Assembly: GCA_964546435.1 (NCBI GenBank) | Contig: CAZJKJ010000028.1 | Span: 1-41,743, forward strand | Source: CAYNST01 sp964546435 | Lineage (GTDB): Bacteria; Pseudomonadota; Gammaproteobacteria; Pseudomonadales; Cellvibrionaceae | Length of the DNA stretch: 41,743 nt | Reading direction: 5' to 3' | Shown here: positions 15,247 to 23,244 of the stretch, piece by piece | How the letters are laid out: each line of letters begins with the position of its first letter | How positions within the stretch are numbered: position 1 is the stretch's first letter | Notes under the pieces: model-generated | Databases searched by the model: none | What the model saw: only the letters and a program-made list of their open reading frames with translations | Told to the model about the DNA's origin: nothing | Translations under genes and position numbers: made by a program

Positions 15247-16242
15247 TCAAGACACCCTTACAAGATGCAAAGGAACCCCCTTCTGGGCAAACGCATTGAT
15301 GTTGGCCAGGGTGGTCTCGGAAATGGTGCTCAAGGCCTCGTGGGTAAAAAATGCTTGATGGCCCGTGATCAGCACATTCGGGAAGGTTAGCAGTCGCGCA
15401 AACGTATCGTCGGAAATGGCAGAGTCGGAGAGATCTTCGAAAAACAGATTTTCTTCTTCTTCGTAAACATCCAGAGCGAGACTGCCGATGTGCCCGCTCT
15501 TCAGCCCGTCAATCACGGCCCGTGTATCAATAACCGCGCCGCGACAGGTGTTGATCAACATCGCGCCGGGTTTCATTTTGGCAATGGCCGCGGCATCTAT
15601 CAGGTGCCGGGTTTGCGGGGTCAGTGGACAATGAAGGGAGATGATATCGGCTACCGCAAGGAGGCTTGCAAGATCCACGTATTGGACGCCCAACGCCTCA
15701 CAGGCGGGATTGCGCGCAATATCATAGGCGTAGAGACTGCAATCGAACCCCGAAAGCATTTTTGCCAGCACCGCACCGGTGTTGCCGGTACCAATAATAC
15801 CCACGCTCTTACCGGTCACGTTGAAACCCAGTAGCCCATCGAGCGCGAAGTTGCCTTCCCGTACCCGGTTATAGGCGCGATGAATCTTCCGGTTCAGCGT
15901 CAACATTAACGCCAGCGTGTGTTCGGCCACCGCATGGGGCGAGTAGGCAGGCACCCGCGCGACGGCTATGCCCAACTCGGCGGCTGCCGCCAGATCAATG
16001 TTACTGAAACCGGCGCAACGCAAAGCAATCAATTTAACGCCGGCCGTGGCCAGCAGCGTCAACACGTCCGCGCTGCCCTGATCATTCACAAAAAGGCAAA
16101 CGCATTCACTGCCATTGGCGAGTGGCGCAGTTTCGAGGGAAAGTCGTGCGTTTATAAAAATCAGATCGTGACCGGCACCCTGATTGGCGGCTTCCAGGTA
16201 CTGGCGATCGTAGGATTTGGCACTGAAGACTGTAATTTTCAT
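15247..16242 (-). CDS. ldhA: D-lactate dehydrogenase (fermentative, NAD-dependent)
   Basis: Reduces pyruvate to D-lactate with NADH in the cytoplasm. The 331-residue 2-hydroxyacid dehydrogenase has AYSPHAVAEHTLALML, the Rossmann loop GIIGTGNTGAVLAKM, NTCRGAVIDTRAVIDGL with the catalytic Arg, the Glu region YEEEENLFFEDLS that marks the LdhA subgroup, and the catalytic His in TGHQAFFT. The ATG at 16242 has AGGAA seven bases upstream. It follows the DUF2799 lipoprotein gene after 18 bases, so the two are probably cotranscribed. It is convergent with the kinase gene. Confidence 0.94.
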   Translation of the reverse strand: MKITVFSAKSYDRQYLEAANQGAGHDLIFINARLSLETAPLANGSECVCLFVNDQGSADVLTLLATAGVKLIALRCAGFSNIDLAAAAELGIAVARVPAYSPHAVAEHTLALMLTLNRKIHRAYNRVREGNFALDGLLGFNVTGKSVGIIGTGNTGAVLAKMLSGFDCSLYAYDIARNPACEALGVQYVDLASLLAVADIISLHCPLTPQTRHLIDAAAIAKMKPGAMLINTCRGAVIDTRAVIDGLKSGHIGSLALDVYEEEENLFFEDLSDSAISDDTFARLLTFPNVLITGHQAFFTHEALSTISETTLANINAFAQKGVPLHLVRVS

Positions 16243-16260
16243 TCTGATTTCCTGAAAGAT

Positions 16261-16926
16261 CTACGGATACCCTTCGCGACGCTGATCGGCAATAAGCTGA
16301 ATCAGTTCATTTTCAAGAATGGTCGAGCTCGCCCGGGCATTCTCGATGTCGATCAGCAGCCGGTTGCGCTCTTCTTCCAGCTCGCGGATGGTTGCCAGAT
16401 CCGAGCTGCGTGAATCCGGCGTGGATGCCGCCGACACAATCCGGTGCTCATGCAGGGCCGCATCGCTGTCGAGGTCGTCGATTCTCTTGGTGATGCGATT
16501 AATGTGGCGCTGCAACTCGTCCAGCTCCGTGCGCACCTCGTAGCGGAACTTGCCCGCTTCGAAAGCCTGAAGGAATTCCCCTTCCGCCAGGCCGCGACAG
16601 ATGCCGTTATATTGGCCGCCGCCATCTCCCAGGCGAAAGCCGTTGGCCAGAGTACAGTAGCTGACGCGGCCCTTATCGTGGCCGCGCTCGTAGCTTGCGA
16701 GGTCGGGCGTCACATTGATCTTCGCGCAGGATTTGCGATGGGCGCCGATGGTCTCCAGACTGCGACCGGCGCTTCCGTCTTCCAGCCCGATCATGAACCA
16801 GTCCGCATTGAGGCACTCCTGTTTGCTGAGGCTGGAACACCCCGTCACCGTCAATATCACCAGAACCGCTACCGTCCACCACGGGCGCCCACCCGCCGTC
16901 ACCCGCATCCTTAACCATTCGCACAT
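16261..16926 (-). CDS. DUF2799 lipoprotein
   Basis: 221 residues with a signal peptide ending in the lipobox TVTGC (Cys about residue 30), so predicted to be a lipoprotein. The DUF2799 core is seen in MIGLEDGSAGRSLETIGAHRKSC and SYERGHDKGRVSYCTLANGFRLGDGG, with several conserved Cys. The C-terminal 90 residues form a likely coiled coil (ELDELQRHINRITKRIDDL, ELEEERNRLLIDIENA). The function is unknown. The ATG at 16926 has AAAGG five bases upstream. It is upstream of and close to ldhA. Confidence 0.85.
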   Translation of the reverse strand: MCEWLRMRVTAGGRPWWTVAVLVILTVTGCSSLSKQECLNADWFMIGLEDGSAGRSLETIGAHRKSCAKINVTPDLASYERGHDKGRVSYCTLANGFRLGDGGGQYNGICRGLAEGEFLQAFEAGKFRYEVRTELDELQRHINRITKRIDDLDSDAALHEHRIVSAASTPDSRSSDLATIRELEEERNRLLIDIENARASSTILENELIQLIADQRREGYP

Positions 16927-17005
16927 TTACGCCTTTCTCCCGTCCCCTGTCTGAAAATTTCGGTGTCTGTTCACTTGCAGCGCTCATCCTGACCGCTCAC
17001 CGCTT

Positions 17006-17030
17006 ACAGGTAAAGATGACTTTTACCTGT
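17006..17030 (+). promoter_or_regulatory. Nine-base inverted repeat in the DUF2799-rhlE divergent region
   Basis: ACAGGTAAA (17006-17014) and TTTACCTGT (17022-17030) are perfect complements with a seven-base spacer. The site lies 150 bases upstream of rhlE and about 80 upstream of the lipoprotein gene. It could be an operator shared by the divergent genes or a hairpin in the rhlE leader. Confidence 0.4.
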
Positions 17031-17179
17031 TGGCCTGCTAGCATGCCGGCGCGGACCATGCATCAGCATGGCTCCTGTCTGTCAAGACTGCAGGTCCATA
17101 ACCTGCAATCACCCGCCGCGCTCCGGACTTGGTCAGAATTCCCCTGGAACGCGATCTGTATTCGAAGGTAAACATTTCT

Positions 17180-18568
17180 ATGTTATTCACGTCTCTCGGC
17201 CTGGCCGAACCGCTGCTTCGTGCCGTGGAAGAGAAAGGCTATACCGAACCATCCCCCATTCAGGCACAGGCAATCCCAGCGATACTCGAAGGCCGGGACG
17301 TCATGGGCGCTGCCCAGACCGGGACCGGCAAAACCGCCGGCTTCACCCTGCCCTTGCTCCAGCGCCTGTCCGTCGGCACACCGGTCAAACCCAATTGTGT
17401 CCGCGCGCTGGTCCTGGCGCCCACCCGGGAATTGGCCGCGCAGGTCAGCGAAAGCGTCGACACCTACGGCAAATACATGAATCTGAAGTCCGTGGTCGTA
17501 TACGGCGGCGTCAAGATCAATCCACAAATGCAGAACCTGCGCAAAGGTGCCGACATCCTCGTCGCCACACCGGGTCGCTTGCTGGATCTGTACCAGCAGA
17601 ACGCGATCAAGTTTAACGATCTGGAAATTCTGGTTCTGGATGAAGCCGACAAGATGCTCGACATGGGATTCATTCGCGATATTCAGCGAATTCTGAGCCT
17701 GCTCCCGAAAAACCGGCAAAACCTGTTGTTCTCTGCGACCTTCTCCGGCGATATCCGCGGCCTCGCCAAAAGCCTCATGACGCAGCCGCCCCTGGAAATC
17801 AATGTCAGCCCCAAGGATACGACGGCGACTACCGTACAGCAGTGGCTGCACCCTGTCGACAAGGCCCGCAAGGCGGAGCTGCTCAGCCACCTCATTCGCA
17901 CCCGCGACTGGCGCCAGGTGCTGGTCTTCACCAAGACCAAACATGGTGCCAATAAACTGGTCACCGTGCTGGCCCGGGACGGTATCCGGTCGGCGGCCAT
18001 TCATGGCAATAAAAGCCAAAGTGCCCGCATGAAGGCGCTGGACGATTTCAAACGCGGACGGGTCAGCATTCTGATTGCCACCGACATTGCAGCACGCGGC
18101 ATTGACATCGTCGAACTGCCCCTTGTGGTCAATTACGATCTACCCAACGTGCCGGAAGATTATGTTCACCGGATCGGACGCACGGGTCGCGCCGGCGCCA
18201 AGGGTAAAGCGATCTCGCTGGTAAGCGCGGATGAGTTCAAGCAGCTGTGGGATATTGAACGACTCATCAAGCGCAAGCTGACCCGGGATGAGATCAACGA
18301 TTTTGAACCAGAACATCGGCTCCCGGATTCAAAATCTCTCAATGCACCTATCAAACAGGCTAAAAAACCCAAAATCAAAAAGCCGGCGAATACCGCCGCG
18401 CCAGCCAGTCCGAAAGCGCCCCGGAGTCCGCGTAGCGCACAACCTGATGCCCGGCGTGAAGGCGGCGGTCAGCGCGGCACAGCGCGAACCGGCTCCCCCC
18501 GACCTGCCACCGACAAACCGGCCGGAAGCAGAAAGCCCCAACGTCCACGCACGTTAGGCAACCGCTGA
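17180..18568 (+). CDS. rhlE: DEAD-box ATP-dependent RNA helicase RhlE
   Basis: RNA-unwinding ATPase acting on ribosome assembly intermediates and mRNA turnover. The 462-residue protein has the complete motif set: Q motif (GYTEPSPIQAQAIPAIL), I (AAQTGTGKT), Ia (PTRELAAQ), Ib (TPGRLLDL), II (LDEADKMLD), III (SATFS), IV (VLVFTKTKHGA), V (ATDIAARGIDI) and VI (HRIGRTGRAG). The N terminus FTSLGLAEPLLRAVEEKGY is typical of RhlE. The last 90 residues are Lys/Arg/Pro-rich and disordered, an RNA-binding tail. The ATG at 17180 has GAAGG about eleven bases upstream; a longer frame from 17129 is unlikely. Confidence 0.94.
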   Translation: MLFTSLGLAEPLLRAVEEKGYTEPSPIQAQAIPAILEGRDVMGAAQTGTGKTAGFTLPLLQRLSVGTPVKPNCVRALVLAPTRELAAQVSESVDTYGKYMNLKSVVVYGGVKINPQMQNLRKGADILVATPGRLLDLYQQNAIKFNDLEILVLDEADKMLDMGFIRDIQRILSLLPKNRQNLLFSATFSGDIRGLAKSLMTQPPLEINVSPKDTTATTVQQWLHPVDKARKAELLSHLIRTRDWRQVLVFTKTKHGANKLVTVLARDGIRSAAIHGNKSQSARMKALDDFKRGRVSILIATDIAARGIDIVELPLVVNYDLPNVPEDYVHRIGRTGRAGAKGKAISLVSADEFKQLWDIERLIKRKLTRDEINDFEPEHRLPDSKSLNAPIKQAKKPKIKKPANTAAPASPKAPRSPRSAQPDARREGGGQRGTARTGSPRPATDKPAGSRKPQRPRTLGNR

Positions 18569-18610
18569 TCTGCCCGAGCGCGGATCCATCGGCATTGCGG
18601 CAATCAGCGG
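18562..18610. terminator. Inverted repeat containing both convergent stop codons
   Basis: CCGCTGAT (18562-18569) and ATCAGCGG (18603-18610) are exact complements. The left arm holds the rhlE stop and the right arm the stop of the GDSL lipoprotein gene on the other strand. The loop is 33 bases, so it may act as a weak bidirectional transcription end or be coincidental. Confidence 0.3.
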
Positions 18611-19470
18611 GTGTGATCGCCAGATTGTATGGCCAGTACGCGCCCACCGGAATGGATCGAGCGCGGCATTTTCGCCGCGCCACCGCCCGCGTTTGCCAAC
18701 CAGTCTGCAATGATGGGCTCAATCTGCTCGCCAAACAAACGCATGCCAGCGGCACTGGGATGCAGGAAATCTCCCATCAGGCTCGGAACAATATTGTTTC
18801 TCTGATCGAGAAATAACTCGCCCCAATCCCGATACACAACATCCTGACCATCAGCCAGATTTTGCAAAAGCTGGTTGGTGGCCTGCACCAGCGCCCGACT
18901 CGGGCTCGCCGCCGACTGGTTATAGGGGAAAATGCCGTTGACCAGTATTTTCGCGTTGGGGTAATTGATTTTTGATTGCGCGACCACCGCCTTCACCCCG
19001 GCAAACACCTCCTCCGCTGAATGCCCGCCGAGATTGAAATTGTTTACACCAATCAGAATGACCACGACTTTCGGATCCAGCTTGCCCACCAGTCCGTGAC
19101 GCAAACGCCATAACAGGTTCTGGGTCTGGTCTCCACCAATACCGAAATTCGCGGTGCGATACCGTCCGAAAATTTCCTGGAATACCTGGTCGTGGCCATC
19201 GCTCCAGTCCCAGCTTTCGGTAATGGAATCGCCGATAAACAGAACATCGGCGGTACCCGTCCGGGCGACTTCAACATCATCGGCATGCATCCGGTACCAC
19301 TGGGCGATGGACATCCACTCATATTCGGTGACCCGGGGAGAAGCCGTCTCCGCGTCAATCTGTGCTGGAGAGGTCATAATAACTTCGGATTCAGTCCCAC
19401 CGGTAAAGGCGCATCCGGTCAAGCAGAGGCTCCATAAAAGAGAAAAAAGCGGGGCCGTGCGAAAAGTCAT
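18604..19470 (-). CDS. SGNH/GDSL-family hydrolase lipoprotein
   Basis: Predicted lipid-anchored esterase, 288 residues. The N terminus is a signal peptide with lipobox CLTGC (Cys about residue 20). The SGNH blocks are present: I VLFIGDSITESW (catalytic Ser), II NFGIGGDQTQNLLWRL (Gly), III LIGVNNF (Asn) and V GDFLHPSAAG (Asp and His). This resembles the acetylhydrolase and acetylxylan-esterase branch; the substrate cannot be told. I chose the ATG at 19470 because AGGAG is seven bases upstream, whereas for the ATG at 19476 it is too close. It is followed on the same strand by nothing; an outer-membrane barrel gene is 47 bases upstream. Confidence 0.88.
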   Translation of the reverse strand: MTFRTAPLFSLLWSLCLTGCAFTGGTESEVIMTSPAQIDAETASPRVTEYEWMSIAQWYRMHADDVEVARTGTADVLFIGDSITESWDWSDGHDQVFQEIFGRYRTANFGIGGDQTQNLLWRLRHGLVGKLDPKVVVILIGVNNFNLGGHSAEEVFAGVKAVVAQSKINYPNAKILVNGIFPYNQSAASPSRALVQATNQLLQNLADGQDVVYRDWGELFLDQRNNIVPSLMGDFLHPSAAGMRLFGEQIEPIIADWLANAGGGAAKMPRSIHSGGRVLAIQSGDHTR

Positions 19471-19517
19471 GAACATGCTCCTGGATAGAATGAAGCCCGG
19501 TGGTGCGGGCAAGAAGA

Positions 19518-20018
19518 TCAGAAATTGAAGCGGCCGCCGACACTCAGTGCGGTCACGTCCAGATTCCCCATGTTGTAGCCATTGAATTCGGCAAAGGCGC
19601 TGATGTTGGACTGCACCCTGTAGCTGCCGCCGAATCCGTAACTCAAATCGATACCATCATCGATCTTGCCCATGGAGCCTGCGTCGACTTCCCACAGGAA
19701 CAGCCCCAACCGGCCATACAGGTCGATCTGCGGATTCAAGGGAATGACCGCTTTGAGCGCGAGATTGTACCCGCCCAGCTCCAGCGAACTGCCATCCGGA
19801 AATTTATTGTATTTGCCCAGATCCACGTAGTCGAAATCAGCCGCCAGGTTGGGCGCAAAAAATCCGCCCACATTGATGTTAAGCGTGGTCGCGGCCTCAC
19901 CATTCAGGGAATAGTCGGAGCGCCCCAATGCGATACCCGCATACATCTGCGCACTGACCGCACCGGACAGCAGAAGCAGAACAACGCCCAGCATACCGTT
20001 GGCATATACATTTCTCAT
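19518..20018 (-). CDS. Small outer-membrane beta-barrel protein (OmpA/OmpW-like fold)
   Basis: 166 residues: a signal peptide (GMLGVVLLLLSGAVSAQ) followed by about eight amphipathic strands (MYAGIALGRSDYS, TLNINVGGFF, LAADFDYVDLG, YNLALKAVIPL, QIDLYGRLGLFLWEVDAG, IDLSYGFGGSYRV, ISAFAEFNGYN, VTALSVGGRFNF) and a C-terminal Phe, the BAM recognition signature. Probably a surface-structural or adhesive barrel; the function is unknown. The ATG at 20018 is chosen because AGGAG is nine bases upstream, while the ATG at 20027 directly abuts it. Confidence 0.82.
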   Translation of the reverse strand: MRNVYANGMLGVVLLLLSGAVSAQMYAGIALGRSDYSLNGEAATTLNINVGGFFAPNLAADFDYVDLGKYNKFPDGSSLELGGYNLALKAVIPLNPQIDLYGRLGLFLWEVDAGSMGKIDDGIDLSYGFGGSYRVQSNISAFAEFNGYNMGNLDVTALSVGGRFNF

Positions 20019-20150
20019 CGGATTCATCTCCTGATCCTTCAATGACGGAACTGTGAATGGTGTCTGGTCAGCAAAGACTGTAGAAGTTCCAGCGTTAATG
20101 CGAACTGAATATGCGTGGTGATCTCCCCCGTTCACACATTACCCGACGCT

Positions 20151-21722
20151 CTAATGCGATCCCAGCTCCACCGATGGCACCTGCTCTGACTCCCGAGCCT
20201 GAGTCTTCTCCGGTTGACCCGCTGCCGTGGCGGCATTTTTCATTCCGACTGTCTGCAACAGCGCATAGGCTTGCTGACGTCGTCGACCGATATGTTCCCA
20301 CTGTAGTACTCGCCGCAGAAATTTTTCTGCGCGGGGTGGTTCGGCCGTTACAAAATAGTTGCCGATCTCGAAATTAAGTCCCACATCCGTGGGTCTTGTA
20401 CGATACGCAAGCAGCATGGTGTCAGTTGCCTTTAAAACCTCACCCAGTTGCAGCTCGGCCCGCCACCGAAAACGCATGGCATCCAGATCGCGAGCGTCCA
20501 GCGCCAGCGCGCGCTGCGCCAATTCCTGGATCTGCAACGCCAGGCGATTTGCAGAATTCTGGTCCTCTGCAGGTAAAGCAATCAAGGCATTCCACAGCAC
20601 CTGGGCGGCGTTACGGAAAACCACTGGCTCATCCGCGCCTTTGCTCAACGCGGTTTTCAGATAATGGTGTGCGAGTGGCTGCTGACCCTCCTGGCTTGCA
20701 ATCACGGCGCGCAAGGCCAGCGCGCTGGCAACCGAATCCTTGTCGGCCTCGACCTGCTTCAGGTAATCCCGTGCGAGACTCTTCTGCGCCGTCAGATACG
20801 CCAGTTCGCCCAGCGTGTAGGCCGTTTCATTTTTAGCCAGCGGCCGGGATTTGATTGCCAGATCCGGCAAATCATTACCCATCCGTATCGGCGTCCATTT
20901 CTGGGTATCCAGATACGCGCCCAATTTGCCGTCCATGGCACGCGGATGCATGCCAAATGCGCGCTCGAATGCCTCCAGAGGATCCAGGCCGACCCGCCAT
21001 AGCGCCAGGTAGCGGCCCGTCTCTTCCAGATAGGCCTTTTCACCGGACTGTTGCCCCAGATTGAGAAAGTGTATGAACAGCCAGGACGTCGCCCGGTAAG
21101 CATCCCAGTATTCCGGATCTGTCCTTCCCATATCGGGACGCAGCAGCTGTTGAAGGGGCAGATATTTTGCCGGCAGCAAAGTCAGGAGCGACGGGTGCGC
21201 TCCGCCGATAACCACCGCATTCGCGTCCAGCTGCGTACTCGCCAGCAATTCGGCCCAACCCTCGTCGTACCAGAGCGGCATCTGGTCGGCGCGCTTTTGT
21301 CGCAGCAGGTGGTGAACATAATCGTGAAGAAGCAGCGCATCCGTGCCGACCAGGCGCGCGTCTGGCCCCATCGCAATGCGTGGCCCGGTGGAGGAATCCT
21401 GATAGAAGCCCGCAACCCGCTCGCCGGATACGAATTTCCGGAAATCAAGTTCGTTTGCGAAGGCGTAGATTCTGGCCATTTCGTCGTGGGGCGCCGGCTT
21501 CACCTCCATCAGGGATACTGCCATTTGCCGGAATCGTTCGAATTCTTCGATCAGACCCTGCACTTGCCCCGGTTTGCGGTCCGTGTAAACGATCACATTT
21601 TCCGAGCGGTATTCCATCCATTGCTGGCACCAGGCCGTAGAAGTAAAACCGAAAATGGATAAAATCGTGGCGACACGAAAAAGTGCATGTAGTTTGATGG
21701 CTGAACTTCCTTCGGTGAGCAT
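20151..21722 (-). CDS. Exported peptidase-like protein with TPR tail, start region altered
   Basis: About 523 residues: a signal peptide (about 13-33, FRVATILSIFGFTSTAWC), a DUF1570/peptidase-MA-like domain, and a C-terminal half of TPR-like helices. The zincin motif reads HDYVHHLL (His133, Asp134, His137): the catalytic Glu of HExxH is replaced by Asp. The second-helix Glu is present in WYDEGWAELLAS (Glu154). Activity is therefore doubtful. A perfect 19-bp tandem duplication lies across the start codon. The in-frame ATG at 21722 has no good ribosome site, while the out-of-frame ATG at 21741 has GAGGG nine bases upstream. The gene may be poorly expressed or frameshifted at its start. Confidence 0.7.
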   Translation of the reverse strand: MLTEGSSAIKLHALFRVATILSIFGFTSTAWCQQWMEYRSENVIVYTDRKPGQVQGLIEEFERFRQMAVSLMEVKPAPHDEMARIYAFANELDFRKFVSGERVAGFYQDSSTGPRIAMGPDARLVGTDALLLHDYVHHLLRQKRADQMPLWYDEGWAELLASTQLDANAVVIGGAHPSLLTLLPAKYLPLQQLLRPDMGRTDPEYWDAYRATSWLFIHFLNLGQQSGEKAYLEETGRYLALWRVGLDPLEAFERAFGMHPRAMDGKLGAYLDTQKWTPIRMGNDLPDLAIKSRPLAKNETAYTLGELAYLTAQKSLARDYLKQVEADKDSVASALALRAVIASQEGQQPLAHHYLKTALSKGADEPVVFRNAAQVLWNALIALPAEDQNSANRLALQIQELAQRALALDARDLDAMRFRWRAELQLGEVLKATDTMLLAYRTRPTDVGLNFEIGNYFVTAEPPRAEKFLRRVLQWEHIGRRRQQAYALLQTVGMKNAATAAGQPEKTQARESEQVPSVELGSH

Positions 21723-21747
21723 ATCTGACTTCGGTGAGCATATCTGA
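21710..21747. repeat. Perfect 19-bp tandem duplication across a start codon
   Basis: The 19-mer CTTCGGTGAGCATATCTGA occurs twice without a gap (21710-21728 and 21729-21747). On the minus strand each copy contains an ATG (first bases 21741 and 21722) of the downstream gene. Because 19 is not a multiple of three, the two ATGs are in different frames. Confidence 0.97.
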
Positions 21748-21917
21748 ACACCCTCGTAGCGCAGGTAAATCATTCAGAGGGCGTGAATCGACCACCGGAT
21801 TCTAAAGAGCAATTCCCTATAAACCAAGTGGTTTCTCAGGTTTTTGCCACGGTCGATAGCGCGGTTGCATACCGGTCCGCCGGCATGTGAGTCTGCGCAC
21901 GTTTGGGCGCCACTGAC

Positions 21918-22640
21918 TCAGGGCGGCGTTTCGACCGACAGGACTTCGATGCACGGGTCCTGCCCCGCCTCCTCGGGCCGCCAGGTCCAGCGCACATTCA
22001 CATCGCTGATATTGATTCCGTATACCCGGCCGGCGCTGTCATGGAAGGCGGGCCGGGGATCCTGCTCCAGAGTCTGCTGCAACAACACCCGCCAATGCCG
22101 CTCTCCGCGCTGCGCCCGCTCCTGCAGAAATACCTCCGCCGCCGCGCCGAACCGGACGGGCAAACGCGACGGCGGCGCAGACGCCAGCGGGCAGACGGCG
22201 TGGGGGAGACAGTCGGCGTAGGGAACGTAGGGCTTGATATCCAGCACCGGCGTGCCCTCCACCAGATCCAGCCCGGAGACATGCAAAACAGCCTCCTCCC
22301 GACCGAAATGGATACCTTCAAGGGCAAGCACCGACAAGCCGATGGGGTTGGGACGTTTGGGGGATCGGGACGCGAACACGCTCAAGCTGCGATTACCGCC
22401 GAACCGGGGCGCCTTGATGCGCGGCTTCCAGGCCCGGCCTTTTTGCAGATGGAAGACGAACTGCACCCATATGTGAGAGCAGCCGTCCAGATCGCCGAGG
22501 GCATCGTGGGTATGAAACGGCGGAACAAGACAGATCGAGCCGCGAGCTTCTGGCACCAGTCCCGCTTGCCGCGGCGCGCCGAACTTCTCCTTATAGCAGG
22601 ATCCCACCGTGCCGATGGCCGTGAAAGTAAATGATTGCAC
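21918..22640 (-). CDS. trmO: tRNA (N6-threonylcarbamoyladenosine37-N6)-methyltransferase TrmO
   Basis: Adds a methyl group to t6A37 of threonine tRNAs using S-adenosylmethionine. The 240-residue product carries the TsaA fold: FTAIGTVGSCYKEKFGAPRQ at the N terminus, RGSICLVPPF, FHLQKG, the hallmark SRSPKRPNPIGLSVL, and LDIKPYVPYADC, followed by the C-terminal domain of the E. coli-size proteins. The start at 22640 follows the Smr gene stop by 18 bases, making it last in the ppnN-smr-trmO operon. Confidence 0.93.
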   Translation of the reverse strand: MQSFTFTAIGTVGSCYKEKFGAPRQAGLVPEARGSICLVPPFHTHDALGDLDGCSHIWVQFVFHLQKGRAWKPRIKAPRFGGNRSLSVFASRSPKRPNPIGLSVLALEGIHFGREEAVLHVSGLDLVEGTPVLDIKPYVPYADCLPHAVCPLASAPPSRLPVRFGAAAEVFLQERAQRGERHWRVLLQQTLEQDPRPAFHDSAGRVYGINISDVNVRWTWRPEEAGQDPCIEVLSVETPP

Positions 22641-22658
22641 TGTTACCTGTTCGCGTAC

Positions 22659-23240
22659 TCAGACATCCTTGCGGCTGTGCTTTTCGCGAGTCTCCTGTTT
22701 TTTGCGATCACTTTTTTTCATCAGCACGTAGGTCGCACCGTAGCCACCGTGGTGCCTTTGCGCCGAGTGATACGCCAGCACTTCATGCAGCTGGGTCAGC
22801 CAGTGTGCCACATGGCTCTTGAGGATGGCCGGCTGTTCCCTGCCCTCAGCTTTGCCGTGGGTAACCAGAGCGACCCGCACGTCGCTGGCCATGCAGTCCT
22901 TGATGAACTGATAAACCTCGTGGCGTGCGCGGTCTGCCGAGAGTCCGTGTAGATCCAGCCGGGCATCGACCGGGTATTTACCCAGCCGCAGATTCCGGAA
23001 CACACCGTTCTGCACGCCCGGTCGCTTGAAACTCATCAGATCAAGCGGGCCCAGCAGGGTGGGAGGTGCACCGGCCAGCGGGTCATCCACAACGGGGGGT
23101 TCGGCGGCCGCCGCCAGACGCCGCTCTTCAAGCGTGCGGGGATCCGCCTTGAGCGGCTGAATGAATACCCGGGGTTCCGCTTTCACTGGCGTGATCTTTT
23201 CTCCCCCGATCAGCTCGTCGAAGGAATCTTCGTCTGCCAT
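22659..23240 (-). CDS. Smr domain DNA endonuclease family protein
   Basis: 193 residues with a Smr (small MutS-related) domain in the C-terminal half. The motifs are LDLHGLSADRARHEV (about residue 95) and VALVTHGKAEG, then LTQLHEVLAYHSAQRHHGGYGATYVLMKK. Stand-alone Smr proteins such as SmrA/SmrB nick nucleic acids; SmrB acts on mRNA at collided ribosomes. This protein resembles the YdaL/SmrA type in layout. The N-terminal half is charged and disordered. It starts four bases after the ppnN stop, hence translational coupling. Confidence 0.88.
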   Translation of the reverse strand: MADEDSFDELIGGEKITPVKAEPRVFIQPLKADPRTLEERRLAAAAEPPVVDDPLAGAPPTLLGPLDLMSFKRPGVQNGVFRNLRLGKYPVDARLDLHGLSADRARHEVYQFIKDCMASDVRVALVTHGKAEGREQPAILKSHVAHWLTQLHEVLAYHSAQRHHGGYGATYVLMKKSDRKKQETREKHSRKDV

Positions 23241-23244
23241 GACG

